From Panopea generosa (taxonomy: Eukaryota > Mollusca > Bivalvia > Adapedonta > Hiatellidae), in NCBI GenBank assembly GCA_029582155.1, contig CM055900.1, positions 42,901,624-42,965,623 on the forward strand: a stretch of 64,000 bases of DNA. Direction: 5' to 3'. How positions within the stretch are numbered: position 1 is the stretch's first letter; each line of letters starts with the position of its first letter. The position numbers were made by a program, and so were the translations under genes. The notes under the pieces were generated by a model, which made no database searches, had not been told where the DNA came from, and was given only the letters and a program-made list of their open reading frames with translations. This document shows positions 49,571 to 60,252 of this stretch, piece after piece.

Positions 49571-52500
49571 CACTTATCAAAACTACTCTTATTTTGGCGT
49601 GAACATCTTGTAAGCTGAAGATTTGGTGAATTTATTTATTTATTTCATTTGTGTTGAATGGTGCTGACAATTGATCATAGTGTTTGTCGTTTTGTATAGG
49701 CACTTACAGGATCGTAGCTTGTAGATAGATTTGGCACAATAAAGGTGTGATACAAACAAGGTTCCGTGTATCTTAAACTGACAATCCACATTTGCAACCG
49801 TTAACAAGATTGACAGTGCATGTTGTTATGTTTATATTCGTGACGTAACTCAGGCATTGGACATCTATGGAAACATATCTTTTATACCCCATGAGCACAA
49901 ACAGGCGAACAGTCAGAATTAGCTTCGGATATATTTTATGATAAAAACAGTGTTACAGAGAGGTTGAGGTTATGGTGACTCTGATTCCCGCTTTTATTGT
50001 AGCAATTTTTATTTTAACTACTGTGACATACGTTGGAACAGGGGCCAGACTTTTGTTACTATATTAATACCGACTTAATCATACATATGCAATAAAAATG
50101 TACCTTTATAGAGCGCTGGATAATAAGACATGGTGTAAATATCACTACATTATTAATATAAATATAAATATTGAACCATAATGAGATATGAATTTGCATA
50201 AAATTAATTGATTATATAATACATTCAAGCTTAAGTTCATAGCTATTAATATAAAATTTGTTATGTGTGTCATTTATTAATTAAAACTATTTTGAAATGA
50301 ATATTGTGCTATACTACTAAACCATAAATCGCATTATTTCAGGCATTTATTGCATGGGTCCAATGTCTCTGTTGGCCATCAAGCGAGGAGAGCTAAATAT
50401 GCCTCACGACGGTCGTTTGGCATTTGCGAAAGTGAATGCTGACAGACGGTATATGGTGCTTGATGAAAAGACAATGAAATTCAAGTGTGTTTATATGGAA
50501 AAAGATACGTAAGTAATGCACATGTACATTTATTCTGTCGAAAGACGGTCAGTATAGGACATTCGTGACAGTATCTGATCGAAATCCGCAGTGAAATTCA
50601 TTTACCATATTGATTTAAATACAGCTCGTGTGGTTCCAGAACAAAATCACTGTCGATCTCTCCAGGGAGGTATGTATCCTCCGAATGGGTGCCATGATAA
50701 TTTTATTATTTTGTCATGGTATTGTGGTTGAATTACCAACCCCTGTGTGGTTCCAGTGTGTCATATGAGTTATGGCAAGAATAGTATCTCTGTGGCTCAT
50801 GCATGTCGTAGGAGGCGACAATTACGATAGAATTTGCTGAAACTCTGCAGTTCTGCAGGTATCAAAGTTCTAGGTTCATTCTGCATATTAATTTGTTGAA
50901 CATTGAATCTTCCTTCCTGTTAACGTGAATAACTAATAGTTTAATAAACATTACGCTTATTGGTTATGTTGTGATGAATACCAATTGTGCCTACAGTTTG
51001 GTGTTGTCCTTCTCCTGTCGTTATTTTTAAGTACCTTTCGAGCGTTTATATTCAGAGCTAACATTTCACACATATCATGCAATTTTTTTTTAATACAATG
51101 CTAGTATGCCAAAACATGAGCATTTTGCAACTATTGTCCTAATATTATCAATCAAATTCAAAACCGCCACACTAAAGCGATATGAAAACGAAACACAGGA
51201 TTTAGAGGGAACATACTTAGAAATGAAAGATGTGTCGTCAATGAAGGTGGTACAAAGCTATTCAGTAACATCTCAAATAAATGGCCAGTAACATCACCAT
51301 ACACTAATTTCTGAAGGGCATAAATACATATACTCGTGCAAAACACGTTGCGTTTTCTCTTATATTTAAGTGTTGGCACAAACATCAGTACAAAACGACC
51401 GAAAACGCCGTCCACACCAGATTCAGAATATGTTGAGAGAGAAGATATTACGGACCAATACAAGTTCCGTGAAGGTAAATACAGATTATGTTTCAATTGT
51501 AACAGTGATGTTAGAATAAAAAGGTAATTATATAACTGTTAATCTCTATTTCCAGGGTTCTGTTTTATGTGGAATATCACTAAATAGTATGTTAAACCAT
51601 TACAATTGTAAATACACATACAAATCATAACACATTTTAAGTAAGATACAGTATTTCAAAATTAATAACGTTTCATTACATTTTATAAATCTTCATTACA
51701 ATAATATGATTAGAACAAAATATCTAATCTATCCGATGTTTACAGTTAGGTTAGGTTAAGCCTAATTTATTTCATGAACTATATAACATTGTTCATACAA
51801 AAAGGGATCGGGACAGAAACCTAGCTTAATTCTTTAAGGATTACCTGAAATATTATGTATTAAATGTGAAACTAACAGTGCATCATTTTGATATTTAAAC
51901 GTGTTGTCTCCCTTGAACAATACAGTGATATATTGAAGGAGATCTAGTGATCAACATGGGTTGACACATACTCGTATATGAACAAATAGGCAAGGACATT
52001 CAAACATAGTTTGCATGTATAGCAAGATGATGTACTATATACCAGTTTCAATAAAATATATATCCTGTTCTGCTATATCACGATGGTGAACTATGCCAGT
52101 CTTAAAACAATATACAATCTGTTGGGTTAAAAAATGAACTATACATTCTACAAATCACAGATGGGGCAAGTTGTTGTCATGCCGGTAACATTGCGCTGTA
52201 ATATATAGTATACAGAGTGTTCAGAAAGATCGAATAGATCATTTAAACACGTTTTTCAGCCGTTACTAGCTTACCAAGCTTGGCAATTTTGTCAAATTGG
52301 CGTCACTATTTAGCAACAGGAAAATTTAAAGGTCATGCAATTGTGATGTCAAGAATAGACGGTATTTGGTGTTCATGAAGTGACGAGCTTTAGAAATATT
52401 GAAATAGCCTAATATTGTTGGATTTTTACCACCCTATGAACAAATTAAGCTGTTAATCCTTAGATATTCACATGCGTATCGTAAGACCGTTATACATTTA

Positions 52501-55500
52501 CATAAACGTTAAACACATAAAATCCATTAAATGTAAGCTAATATATTTTTTTCCATTATTCGCACACTTACTATAAAATACTTTATATCAATATTGAACA
52601 AAAAAACATTTTCAGGCTACATTTATTATATCTCATAGGTTTAGAGGCAGAAAGAGTTTCAGTATTGAAAGACAAATTGCACTTGAAGAAAAAAATGCTT
52701 GATGAGTATGGAGCAACAAAAAAGGTAAATGTTTTCATTGTTATAAAACTTTATTGTAATACATCTAAGATATACGATACAGCAACACTTCATTAAGAGG
52801 GGATTCGCCTTGTAACGATAAAATTGAAATCTATATAAGAGATACAAAAATTTTCAGCAATAAACAAATTAAATTTTGACTTCTCAGAAAAGACAACACG
52901 CCTAACATTTGCATTGTTTGCAGTATCATGTGGCCATTGTAGCCCTGCAAGTCGCTGTTGCGGCGTTAAATGGGTACTTTCACCGGTCTGCGACAGCATA
53001 TTCCTTAACCCCGCAAGAAGTTACAACAAGACACCCAATGATATTATGAATGTAAGAAAGCCTGTAACAGCTATATACTGAAGGCAGAGATCAAATACAG
53101 TTGTACACATTCGTCAAGGGCAAGCGGCGTAGTGACAGCAGTGGCGTCTTCTTCGTCCAGAGTGAAGACATTGCACAGCCAGTTTGTTAGTGTCTTCAGT
53201 GACGAGAACACTAATAACATCCCAAACATGCTTGCGAATCCTTATCTCAAAGTCTACCACTTCGAAATTGGCAATTAAGGTGTCCAGAACATCCTCCAGG
53301 CCCTTGATCGCCACAAAGCAGCAGAATCAGACGCTCTACCTACACGCTTTCTTAAGGAAGCGGCTAATAAAACACATCAACACTCACATTCGTGTTCCAG
53401 GCATCATTACAACAAATCAAAGTCCCAGAACGTTTGGAGACAGGCAAATGTGACTCCAATATTTAAAAAAGGCGACGGAGATCAATCTGCCAACATTGCT
53501 TACCTCCGTGTGCTACAAGATGCTTAAACACGTCATCCACAGCAAAGTCATGACACACCTAGACTGACACCAGATACTGTCAGACCAACAGCACGGTTTC
53601 CGCAAGAAAAGACTCTACGAATCCCAGCTCATCCTCACCCTCCAAGATCTCACCGCTGAACAGCTAGACGCCGTAAGCCAGTGTTTTTAGCCCGCGAATC
53701 AGGACAATCAACCTCATCGTTTAAAGGATACTTTAATATTGAAGAAATATAAACAAACATACATCAGACAGTAATTGTATTCATGATAATACATGATAGA
53801 CACATAAATAATGGAGCATAAAGTTCCACGTGTTGTTCATAATCGAAACATAACATGAAGAAACGATGTCCATATCAACTGTAACAAGGAAATTTAACTG
53901 CTTTCTATCACACTCTAAATGTTCAATGACAGAAAAGTACATGATGTTTAAGTTTACTGTGAACATTGAATTAGTGTTTTTCAGGATAAATTGAATATCT
54001 AATATTTGTTTTATATTATATTTAAATACTTAAATTTTGTAATGTTCGAAATTTAAACACATTGTACACATATATTAGGAAACTAACGAATACCAGTTAA
54101 ACCAGCCACAAATCAACGACTACAGTCAAATCGGCCCCAAAAAGTCAAACTGGCCACATAATATAGTCAAACGGGCTGCATGTTATCTTTGTCGGTGCAA
54201 ACTAGCCACAATATTTGTCAAACCGGCTTCACTAATGATCAATATGGCCATAGAAAAGGCTTTATCCGTCATATTAATTTTTCATGTTTTTTTTAATTTG
54301 TTTCTTACATTGGAATAAAAAAAAAGGATACATGCCTTTTTAATATCGGTGTTTGTTGTCATGCTACGACAATTAGCAAGTTACTTTAAATTGAATTCAT
54401 CACAATTATCTATGTTTTGTTCATGGCCTTTGAATGTAACAAAGAATACGTGTGTTTTGTGTTTGTTGTCATTTCATGATATTTAGCACATTACATAATC
54501 AAACAATGTACTTATCAACAAATGATTAATAATTGCGTTGTATTTGATAAATCATTTATATCTATAAATCAAATATTTTAATACCCTTTGATATTTTTTG
54601 TCAAATTCCATCATTAAAGAAGTTCATATAGATTACGGATTTTTTTGAAAATATTGATTGATTAAAGTGTTTTTGAATATATAAAAAAAATGACCAAAAA
54701 ATGCTTTGGTACCAACTTTTATTTAATTCAGACAAAGGTTTGAAGATGTGTGGAAGAATACTAAAGGTGCCATCCGAAATTTGAGTCTTATATATTTAAT
54801 TGATAAAGTGTGATCGGTTTTGTGTTCGATTTGGTAAAAATATAATTAGATATGTGGTCGGGTTGACCTTTTTGTGGCCGGCTTGACGTGTGACAGTCTA
54901 ATATGTACTTGTGTTGATTTTTTTTCAGGAGGAAATTTGTATTTAATGCATATTCACATGCTGTGACTGTTTATCCTTTAGTTTGTTAACGAGTATCTTT
55001 ATATTCTGTTTTATAAAAGGACGTCGACTTTAAGATCCGTCTCAATAGTGACACGTTTATGGGAGACGATATTTTGGTTGATCTGGAGATGAAGAACAAC
55101 AGCTCTGAAACTCGCACAGTCAACGGCAGAATCACGCTTTCCAGCATATTTTACACTGGATTCCCGAACAAGGTTGTCGCTGTGGAACCATTACAGAATT
55201 GCATGATAAAACCCAAATCAGGTGAACTGTGTTTTTGAGATTTAGTTTTCTTAGGCGTATAACTTGCTTCCAATATTTTTTTACTGTTGACTATTATAAC
55301 AACTGTCTTACATTCTGTGTTGTGACCGTAAAACGCCGGTCCATGCTTTTACTCAGTATATTTATTGCTTCTGATTCATTTTCAACTCGTTCAATATTAA
55401 GCTAAACATGTATTAAGCTTGATCTGGCATGAAATGCACTGTATATTTCAATACTCTTTATGGACAGATACAGTGAAACAGAAACTGATGTTTTGCTTTC

Positions 55501-56021
55501 ATTGACGCGTTTTTAAGACATACTTTCATCAGATATAATTAAGTTCTATACGCAAGCCAAGCCTCAGTGTCCATTAAAGTTTGACAGCCTAATACAAATA
55601 ACTATACGTTTAAATAACTATAGTGGCATTCATGGCTAGTTTGATTGTTATATAGTCAAACATAGTTTTGAAACTTTAACATTAACAGTAGTATCTCTAA
55701 AACAAATCAGGGAAACATTTAACTTAAGAAAACAATTTAACATTTCAGAGAAGTTAAAAGGTTCAATTGGATTGAATAGAGTATCTTAATGCAAGGCAAA
55801 GTTATACATTGAGGCACTTTATCAATTAGAATATTGCCGAATATTGTAGTATATCTATTCCATAAGGTTTAAATGTGTATGTGAAACGTTCATAAAACGA
55901 CTATTAATTTGATTGAAACACTTTTTACAATAATTTTTATGTGTGTATGTATGTGTACGTTTGCATGTATTTATGCGTGTATGTATGTATGTATGTATGT
56001 ATGTATGTATGTATGTATGTA

Positions 56022-56065
<44 letters not shown>

Positions 56066-59000
56066 TGTTGTTACTTATGTTAAAATATTTAACATATAGT
56101 ATATATCTTAAAGAAAGTTTTATGTCATATAAGTATGGTATTGTTCTCGTCAAGGCCTGCGATTGTTATATACATCTGCTTATCAAATTTCGGATTAATA
56201 TTTTAAAGATTATTTTGCAAGCATACATATTCGTTTGTTTCAGATTGTTTTGGCATTGTTCTGTTTATTCTATTTTACACTAACACCGTATTTTATATTG
56301 TTATATTGTTAAAAATGACAGAAAACAACAAGATACACAACCAATGTTTGTTTATATCCATCTGTGTTTCTATGTGGATACCACATATACTACTATACTA
56401 TTTGACCGTTGTACTACCCATGCAGATAGAGTATGTCTATGACTATGTTTCTGTGTAGATACTACATATACTACTATACTATTTGACCGTTGTACTACCC
56501 ATGCAGATAGAGTATGTCTATGACTATGTTTCTGTGTAGATACTACATATACTACTATACTATTTGACCTTTGTACTACCCGTGCAGATAGAGTATGTTT
56601 ATGACTATGTTTCTGTGTAGATACTACATACACTACTATACTATTTGACCGTTGTACTACCCGTGCAGATAGAGTATGTTTATGACTATGTTTCTGTGTA
56701 GATACTACATATACTACTATACTATTTGACCGTTGTACTACCCGTGCAGATAGAGTATGTCTATGACTATGTTTCTGTGTAGATACTACATATACTACTA
56801 TACTATTTGACCGTTGTACTACCCGTGCAGATAGAGTTTGTCTATATCTATGTTTCTATGTAGATACTACATATACTACTATACTATTTGACCGTTGTAC
56901 TACCTATGCAGATAGAGTATGTCTATGACTATTCATTGGTAGGAGGTTCTACTGATAAGATGATTATTATCTATTTTACACTTATTCTGCGTTGGCTCAT
57001 AATTGACGTTATATATCATATCAATTTTATATTAAACACACTTACACTTAGAATTATTTATTACATCAAATGTTCAATATTGCAGAGAAAACAGTATCCA
57101 TGTTTATTCCCGTAAACGATCACATGGAGGAAACAATGGATCATTGTTTCTTCAGAGTTTCCTGTATGACACGTGTACTCGAGACTAAACAGATTTTCAC
57201 GAAAACGACTGACACACGTCTTCGTAAACCTCATCTCACCATTAAGGTAATAGTATAAAACAATGGAACAGTAATCATAAACTTGGAATGCATGAGAGCG
57301 TTACTCGCTATTAATTTGAAATTACTGTCAATGTGTTCAGATCAATGTTTCACGTCTGGCTTAAGTTGCAAATGATTGTCATATACTATTTGTATTACTT
57401 ATACGTTGTTGTTTGTTTCATTCAGGTGTACAGTTAACCCTTTGCTCCATAAGCATTTTCTTGGACTCTTCCAAATTGAAAGCATTGATTCACCACGTAT
57501 CAGCAATGGGTGAATTATGTTTATAATAACTGACAGAGTGAAAAACAGTGCAGGAAGAGTTCAGATTGCTCGCACTGTTTTCATAGGCCTTCTGTGATTG
57601 GTGCGGGAAAACACATATCTATGAAGCAAAGGGTTAACACGCCACTTTAAACATATGGCATAATCTTCCCCAAGTGCAATTTATATTAAGTCATATAACA
57701 TAACACATTTTCGGTGTATTCTTTACTCGGTCACCATCATATGCCACGAACACAGAGATATTCCTTAAAATCTCACTGCGGCGGGTGAATTTTATGTTTG
57801 GAACATTGTTCAACTACAGGAGCCGGAGAGATAATCATTATTTTATAGTTTCATTTTAAATTTAAGGATTGAATAATAAACATTAGGCCATACAAAGGTA
57901 GGCTGATGCTGATACTTTGTGTCGGGCTTTCAGCCAAATCTACTTTACTTATTAAGTCTTTACAATGCGATTTTATAATATTAAGAAATGTCCGTTTTAT
58001 ACTTTTAGTGTTGTTATATGCAACTGCACATGTAGGTTTTTCTTCGTTGTAACGTTAATATTTAACATTAACATATTAAATTCGATATTTCTAAAAAAAC
58101 ATAGTAGAAGTTTATGCTATATAATGTTGAAATTAGAAAGCAACTTTTGTAAATGTGTCTCTTATTAGTACCGCTTTGGTGTTTTGGGATAACTTTAAAA
58201 TATATCTACTATACGGATGCATAAATTTTGCATTGAGGAAATATCGTTATTTTCATTTACAATATGACACTACAGTATAGTAATGACAAACAGCAGAGAG
58301 ATACGGGAAATAACTCAAGGAGTCTCACCATGACACTTTGCATGGATACATGTTTCGGCTCAATGTAGTACATGATAAGTTTTGCGCACACTGCGGCACA
58401 CGTATTTGTAGGTCGGTGCTACTGAACAAAGTATATATCAATTTGGTGACATGATTTAATTATAAAACAGAATAAACAAGCAAAATCTAATTGCCTCAGT
58501 CGTGCACGTTTTAAGAGCCGGCCGCAATATTGGAATTTATTATTACATTCCACGCGTATTATCGTATTCACCAGATACGTTTTACAAGTTTATTTAATTA
58601 AAAGAAATCTGACAGATCTTGATCAAAACATAGTATGTCAAATGTACATACTAATAAACTCCATTCAATTGTATTAGGCAATCGGCTACATAAGTGTTAT
58701 ATTTATTTAATTATTGTATATATATTTCACAGTGAGTGTAATTAAACCATCGAAGATTATCGTGGTAGTGAGTGTTTTTGATTAAAACATGAATCACGAA
58801 AACTGCTTTAGTGGATCACATAAAAAACCGTAGTTTATCATATCTTATAAAGGTCACATAAAAAAATAATATTTCTCGTAGTTAAACTATCTGCTTGATA
58901 TCAGAAAAAAAGCTTAAAAAATAATCATACATTTTAGCATTTGTTTTAATAAAATGAGCAGAAAAAAAGCCGGAAGCTCCTAGGCGCCTTTAAGGTAATA

Positions 59001-60252
59001 ATATATAAGAATATCATAACAAAATATAACATTAGAGCAATGATACCTTAATAACATTGAATATATACTAACTTAATATATTAATAAACAAATTTTCATG
59101 TTATTTGTAAACTCAATTTTAGGGAAGGGCCGTAACTAATGTGGGTATCACTTGTGGCCCGACCCAATTGCAATGTACTTGCACATTTTGCAATAAAATA
59201 TGTTTAAATCAATAAACAAATAAGTTATGAAAAGTAATAACTTAAAAAACTGTTCCAGTATAAAGCAGTCCAAAATATAAATGTTATTATTTTTCAGGCG
59301 CCGTCTAAGACCACTGTTGGTGAAAAGTTCAACGTTGAAGTATCTTTCAAGAACCCGATGCCAATGACGCTTACAGGGTGTGAGCTGGTCGTAGAAGGTC
59401 CTGGGCTAAAACATCCAGATAGTATTGCTTTGGAGTAAGTAATAAACATGTAGATTGAACGAAAACACAAACAAATGATATGCAAAGTAAATTACAAACC
59501 TCAATACCTTCATAACTGCAGAGTTTCAGTGAACTCCAACCAATGCTTAGTTTATCTTACGACATATCTCATTTCTTAAAAAATGAAGGTAACAGAGTGA
59601 AATTTCAAACAGATGCTCAATAAAATCTCCTGAGGTGATACAGTATAATGACTTGATATCTTGGACATCTTGCCTTTGTTTGACTATACAATTGACGCAT
59701 GACCAGCAAATAGGCATTTTAAATGATATTACATTAAAATAACCGTAAATCGTTTCTTAATGCCACATTCTAAATAGACAGCTGTTCAATTAATCAGATA
59801 TATTCTTTACCACGATTTAAACGTGTGATGTGTTTCAGTTTCGGTGGAATTATGTTGATTTAGTTATCCCAAAGTATCACTGGAAAGGGTTCGAACATAA
59901 ATGTGCCATGGTTACATCATGTCGGTAATTACATCGACAATGATCACACAATATAGTGCAATTACTAAATAAAGTACAATTTCATTATTGAAAAACATTA
60001 TTTTGTCATACACGAAATATGTATGTCTGAATGGTATCCGATGTAAAATGTTGTTAAGACATATATATATAGACAAACGTGTATGTATATTTTTTTTATA
60101 TTTATTTCAGTAATGTCGGAGCGAAGCAAACTTTTGTCGGCAATCTTCCACTGACGCCAAAGAAAATGGGCGACAAAGAAATCGTGATAAACTTCAACTC
60201 TAAACAGGTGATGGGCATCAACGGCTTCCACAAGATCACAGTTACCAAATAA
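35350..60252 (+). CDS. Transglutaminase (protein-glutamine gamma-glutamyltransferase), 16 exons
   Basis: This Ca-dependent enzyme forms isopeptide bonds between Gln and Lys side chains of proteins; invertebrate relatives act in haemolymph clotting, cuticle or cell-surface crosslinking. Predicted exons: 35350-35369, 37366-37493, 38358-38615, 39407-39652, 42314-42432, 45456-45563, 47136-47310, 48026-48164, 48615-48718, 50343-50508, 51371-51474, 52639-52724, 55020-55221, 57086-57246, 59298-59434, 60111-60252. All have AG/GT borders and matching phases, giving 764 residues. Layout: N-terminal tail (1-75), Ig-like domain (76-218, ending LFNPWC), catalytic core (about 220-530), two beta-barrels (552-672, 673-764). 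Catalytic residues are Cys342 (GQCWVF), His401 (NFHVW) and Asp424 (GWQAID), with Trp307 (GNW) for the transition state; spacings 59 and 23 match the family within one residue. Asn464, Glu522 and Glu527 fit the known Ca site. There is no signal peptide, as is usual. Length suits the annulin/factor XIIIA/TGM1 group; which orthologue it is cannot be told here. No stops or shifts were seen. Confidence 0.95.
37366..37493 (+). CDS. TG exon 2 (N-terminal tail)
   Basis: Follows TTATTTTCAG and encodes residues 7-49 ([16 protein letters not shown]...). The donor is AAT|GTAAAC. An earlier GT (ACG|GTAACT, 37475) is closer to consensus but leaves the wrong phase for exon 3. The segment holds a single Cys (18) and no obvious activation-peptide cleavage site; it is the least conserved part of the family. 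Confidence 0.75.
38358..38615 (+). CDS. TG exon 3 (start of Ig-like domain)
   Basis: Encodes residues 50-136: a Pro/Val-rich linker ([12 protein letters not shown]), a basic patch (RKKAIKVKK), then IEMNIESN and [16 protein letters not shown], the first strands of the transglutaminase N-terminal domain. Acceptor TGTTTAG, donor TTTG|GTATGT. Confidence 0.9.
39185..39250 (-). repeat. tRNA-like SINE remnant (intron 3)
   Basis: The minus strand reads GGTCGTGGGGTTCGATCCTC, a good match to a tRNA B box, preceded by TACATCGCATCCTAGATC. No A box, tail or target duplication is clear. It lies in intron 3 of the transglutaminase gene. Confidence 0.4.
39407..39652 (+). CDS. TG exon 4 (rest of Ig-like domain)
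   Basis: Encodes residues 136-218 and closes with [13 protein letters not shown], the family's LFNPWC junction between the N-terminal domain and the catalytic core. [12 protein letters not shown] is also typical. Acceptor TTATTCCAG, donor AAAG|GTAAAT. Confidence 0.95.
39750..39960. repeat. ~104-bp tandem duplication (intron 4)
   Basis: CAATCATATARGAGCTAACA and GTTTGTTTCATG plus AACTAAATATACAATATCCA occur twice, about 100 bp apart, with roughly 90% agreement. Confidence 0.8.
40838..41040. repeat. Probable interspersed repeat (intron 4)
   Basis: The block ends with ACGGAAGAACGGACAGACGG and CAAGTGAGCT, the ACGGACGG...GTGAGCT style of ending seen in widespread mollusc repeats. It may be related to the 9205-9925 block. 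The family is not identified. Confidence 0.35.
41218..41237. repeat. (ATT)n microsatellite
   Basis: About six ATT triplets in intron 4. Confidence 0.85.
42314..42432 (+). CDS. TG exon 5
   Basis: Encodes residues 218-257, [20 protein letters not shown] and GTIFVGSKK...WTFGQ. This is the segment that opens the catalytic core in all transglutaminases. Acceptor TATTACAG, donor CAG|GTAATC. Confidence 0.95.
42620..43345. repeat. 53-bp minisatellite in TG intron 5
   Basis: About 13 units of TGTCCGTTATRGAAGCTTAC, TTGGATGTTCACATAGCATA and CTGATCATGTTAA. Neighbouring units near 43201, 43254 and 43307 are almost identical with a 53-bp period; leftward units are more diverged and some are fused or shortened. 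Confidence 0.85.
43563..43830. repeat. 54-bp minisatellite in TG intron 5
   Basis: Five units of ACATATGATGCAAGTGTTAG, GTAATTGGAGCGTACTCGAA and TGTTCACATACCAT; starts near 43567, 43621 and 43675 give a 54-bp period. The core TACTYGRATGTTCACATA is shared with the 53-bp array to its left, so the two arrays have a common origin. Confidence 0.88.
44180..44660. repeat. Highly diverged relatives of the intron 5 minisatellite
   Basis: Scattered phrases such as GCATACTTATAATGTAAACA and GAATGTTCGCATAGCATACT repeat at ~50-100 bp spacing. They look like old units of the same family as the 53/54-bp arrays. Confidence 0.5.
45015..45064. repeat. (ACAT)n microsatellite in TG intron 5
   Basis: About 12 tandem tetranucleotides. 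Confidence 0.92.
45456..45563 (+). CDS. TG exon 6
   Basis: Encodes residues 258-293, [20 protein letters not shown] to RKLSAM, an alpha-helical part of the core. The exon continues open into the intron, but GTAATC at 45564 joins exon 7 as [13 protein letters not shown], the conserved order. Confidence 0.95.
47136..47310 (+). CDS. TG exon 7 (catalytic Cys)
   Basis: Encodes residues 294-352 with GNWSGKY (Trp307, transition-state stabiliser) and [11 protein letters not shown] (nucleophile Cys342). Acceptor ATATCACAG, donor ACAG|GTGAGA. Confidence 0.97.
47757..47816. repeat. (TA)n microsatellite in TG intron 7
   Basis: A pure TA run of ~40 bp after an imperfect start. Confidence 0.92.
48026..48164 (+). 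CDS. TG exon 8
   Basis: Encodes residues 352-398, [20 protein letters not shown] to [13 protein letters not shown] is a strong family signature. Acceptor ATTCTTCAG, donor ATATG|GTATGT inside the Trp codon. Confidence 0.96.
48615..48718 (+). CDS. TG exon 9 (catalytic His and Asp)
   Basis: Encodes residues 398-433: [15 protein letters not shown] (His401) and [18 protein letters not shown] (Asp424), completing the triad. Acceptor TTTATTAAG is weak in pyrimidines but phase and homology fix it. Donor GACG|GTAAGT. Confidence 0.97.
49467..49570. repeat. Compound (TC)n(CA)n(TA)n microsatellite in TG intron 9
   Basis: About 30 TC, 16 CA and 5 TA dinucleotides in direct succession. Confidence 0.95.
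50343..50508 (+). CDS. TG exon 10
   Basis: Encodes residues 433-488, [18 protein letters not shown] and [18 protein letters not shown]. Asn464 in AKVNAD corresponds to a Ca-coordinating position known from factor XIIIA. Acceptor ATTTCAG, donor ATAC|GTAAGT. Confidence 0.96.
51371..51474 (+). CDS. TG exon 11
   Basis: Encodes residues 488-523, [20 protein letters not shown] and [14 protein letters not shown]. It ends the core; Glu522 matches a Ca ligand of the family. Acceptor TATATTTAAG, donor GAAG|GTAAAT. Confidence 0.95.
52639..52724 (+). CDS. TG exon 12
   Basis: Encodes residues 523-551, [20 protein letters not shown] to ATKK, including Ca-site Glu527 and the linker into barrel 1. Two in-frame acceptors lie 6 bp apart (CTCATAG at 52638 and GTTTAG at 52644). 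The first keeps EG-L-EAER and fits the family better; the second would delete two residues. This may be a tandem acceptor. Confidence 0.85.
53030..53690 (+). mobile_element. LINE fragment in TG intron 12
   Basis: The + strand (frames combined) reads [18 protein letters not shown] (about 53170-53235), [20 protein letters not shown] (about 53300-53360), [14 protein letters not shown] (about 53443-53485), [15 protein letters not shown] and [20 protein letters not shown] (about 53520-53635). This is the linker plus finger part of a LINE reverse transcriptase. It breaks off near 53690 before the catalytic palm. Insertion is in the same direction as the host gene. Confidence 0.8.
54118..54893. mobile_element. 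MITE-like element with imperfect inverted ends, TG intron 12
   Basis: The left end (54125-54162) reads GTCAAATCGGCCCCAAAAAG then TCAAACTGGCCACATA. The right end (54849-54886), reverse complemented, reads GTCAAGCCGGCCACAAAAAG then GTCAACCCGACCACATA. The ends agree at about 80% of positions over ~38 bp. Further GTCAAAC-GGC motifs at 54060-54235 look like subterminal repeats. The interior (~700 bp) is AT-rich without ORFs, so this is a non-autonomous element. Superfamily unknown. Confidence 0.65.
55020..55221 (+). CDS. TG exon 13 (beta-barrel 1)
   Basis: Encodes residues 552-619, [20 protein letters not shown] to CMIKPKSG, the first transglutaminase C-terminal domain (alternating hydrophobic strands, [11 protein letters not shown] loop). 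Acceptor TTATAAAAG, donor TCAG|GTGAAC. Confidence 0.93.
55977..56069. repeat. Compound (ATGT)n(GTGC)n microsatellite in TG intron 13
   Basis: About 11 ATGT tetranucleotides pass directly into ~12 GCGT tetranucleotides, so a T-to-C variant unit has spread through half the array. Confidence 0.95.
56363..56932. repeat. 81-bp minisatellite, 7 copies, TG intron 13
   Basis: The unit contains GTTTCTGTGTAGATACTACA, CTATTTGACCGTTGTACTAC and GCAGATAGAGTATGTCTATG. The period is 81 bp (for example 56447 to 56528). Copies differ by one to four bases, indicating recent expansion. Since 81 is a multiple of three, 27-residue repeat ORFs appear on minus; they lie wholly inside the intron. Confidence 0.93.
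57086..57246 (+). CDS. TG exon 14 (beta-barrel 1, end)
   Basis: Encodes residues 619-672, [20 protein letters not shown] to LRKPHLTIK. Acceptor AATATTGCAG, donor AAG|GTAATA. Confidence 0.93.
57247..59297. other. TG intron 14, no further feature
   Basis: No exon-like or mobile sequence recognised. AT-rich, with short meaningless ORFs. Confidence 0.4.
59298..59434 (+). CDS. TG exon 15 (beta-barrel 2)
   Basis: Encodes residues 673-718, [20 protein letters not shown] and [13 protein letters not shown], the start of the second C-terminal domain. Acceptor TTTTTCAG, donor GA|GTAAGT. Confidence 0.95.
60111..60252 (+). CDS. TG exon 16 (beta-barrel 2, stop)
   Basis: Encodes residues 718-764, [20 protein letters not shown] to GFHKITVTK, then TAA at 60250-60252. 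Acceptor TTTATTTCAG. Confidence 0.95.

Noticed and set aside
52210..52240. Transposon end (CAGAGTGTTCAGAAAGATCG)
   Set aside because: Similar to ends of some DNA transposons, but there is no inverted partner or transposase in intron 11.
56370..56633. 27-residue repeat ORF on minus
   Set aside because: The 81-bp minisatellite unit is a multiple of three, so an open frame follows automatically; it lies inside an intron of the opposite strand.
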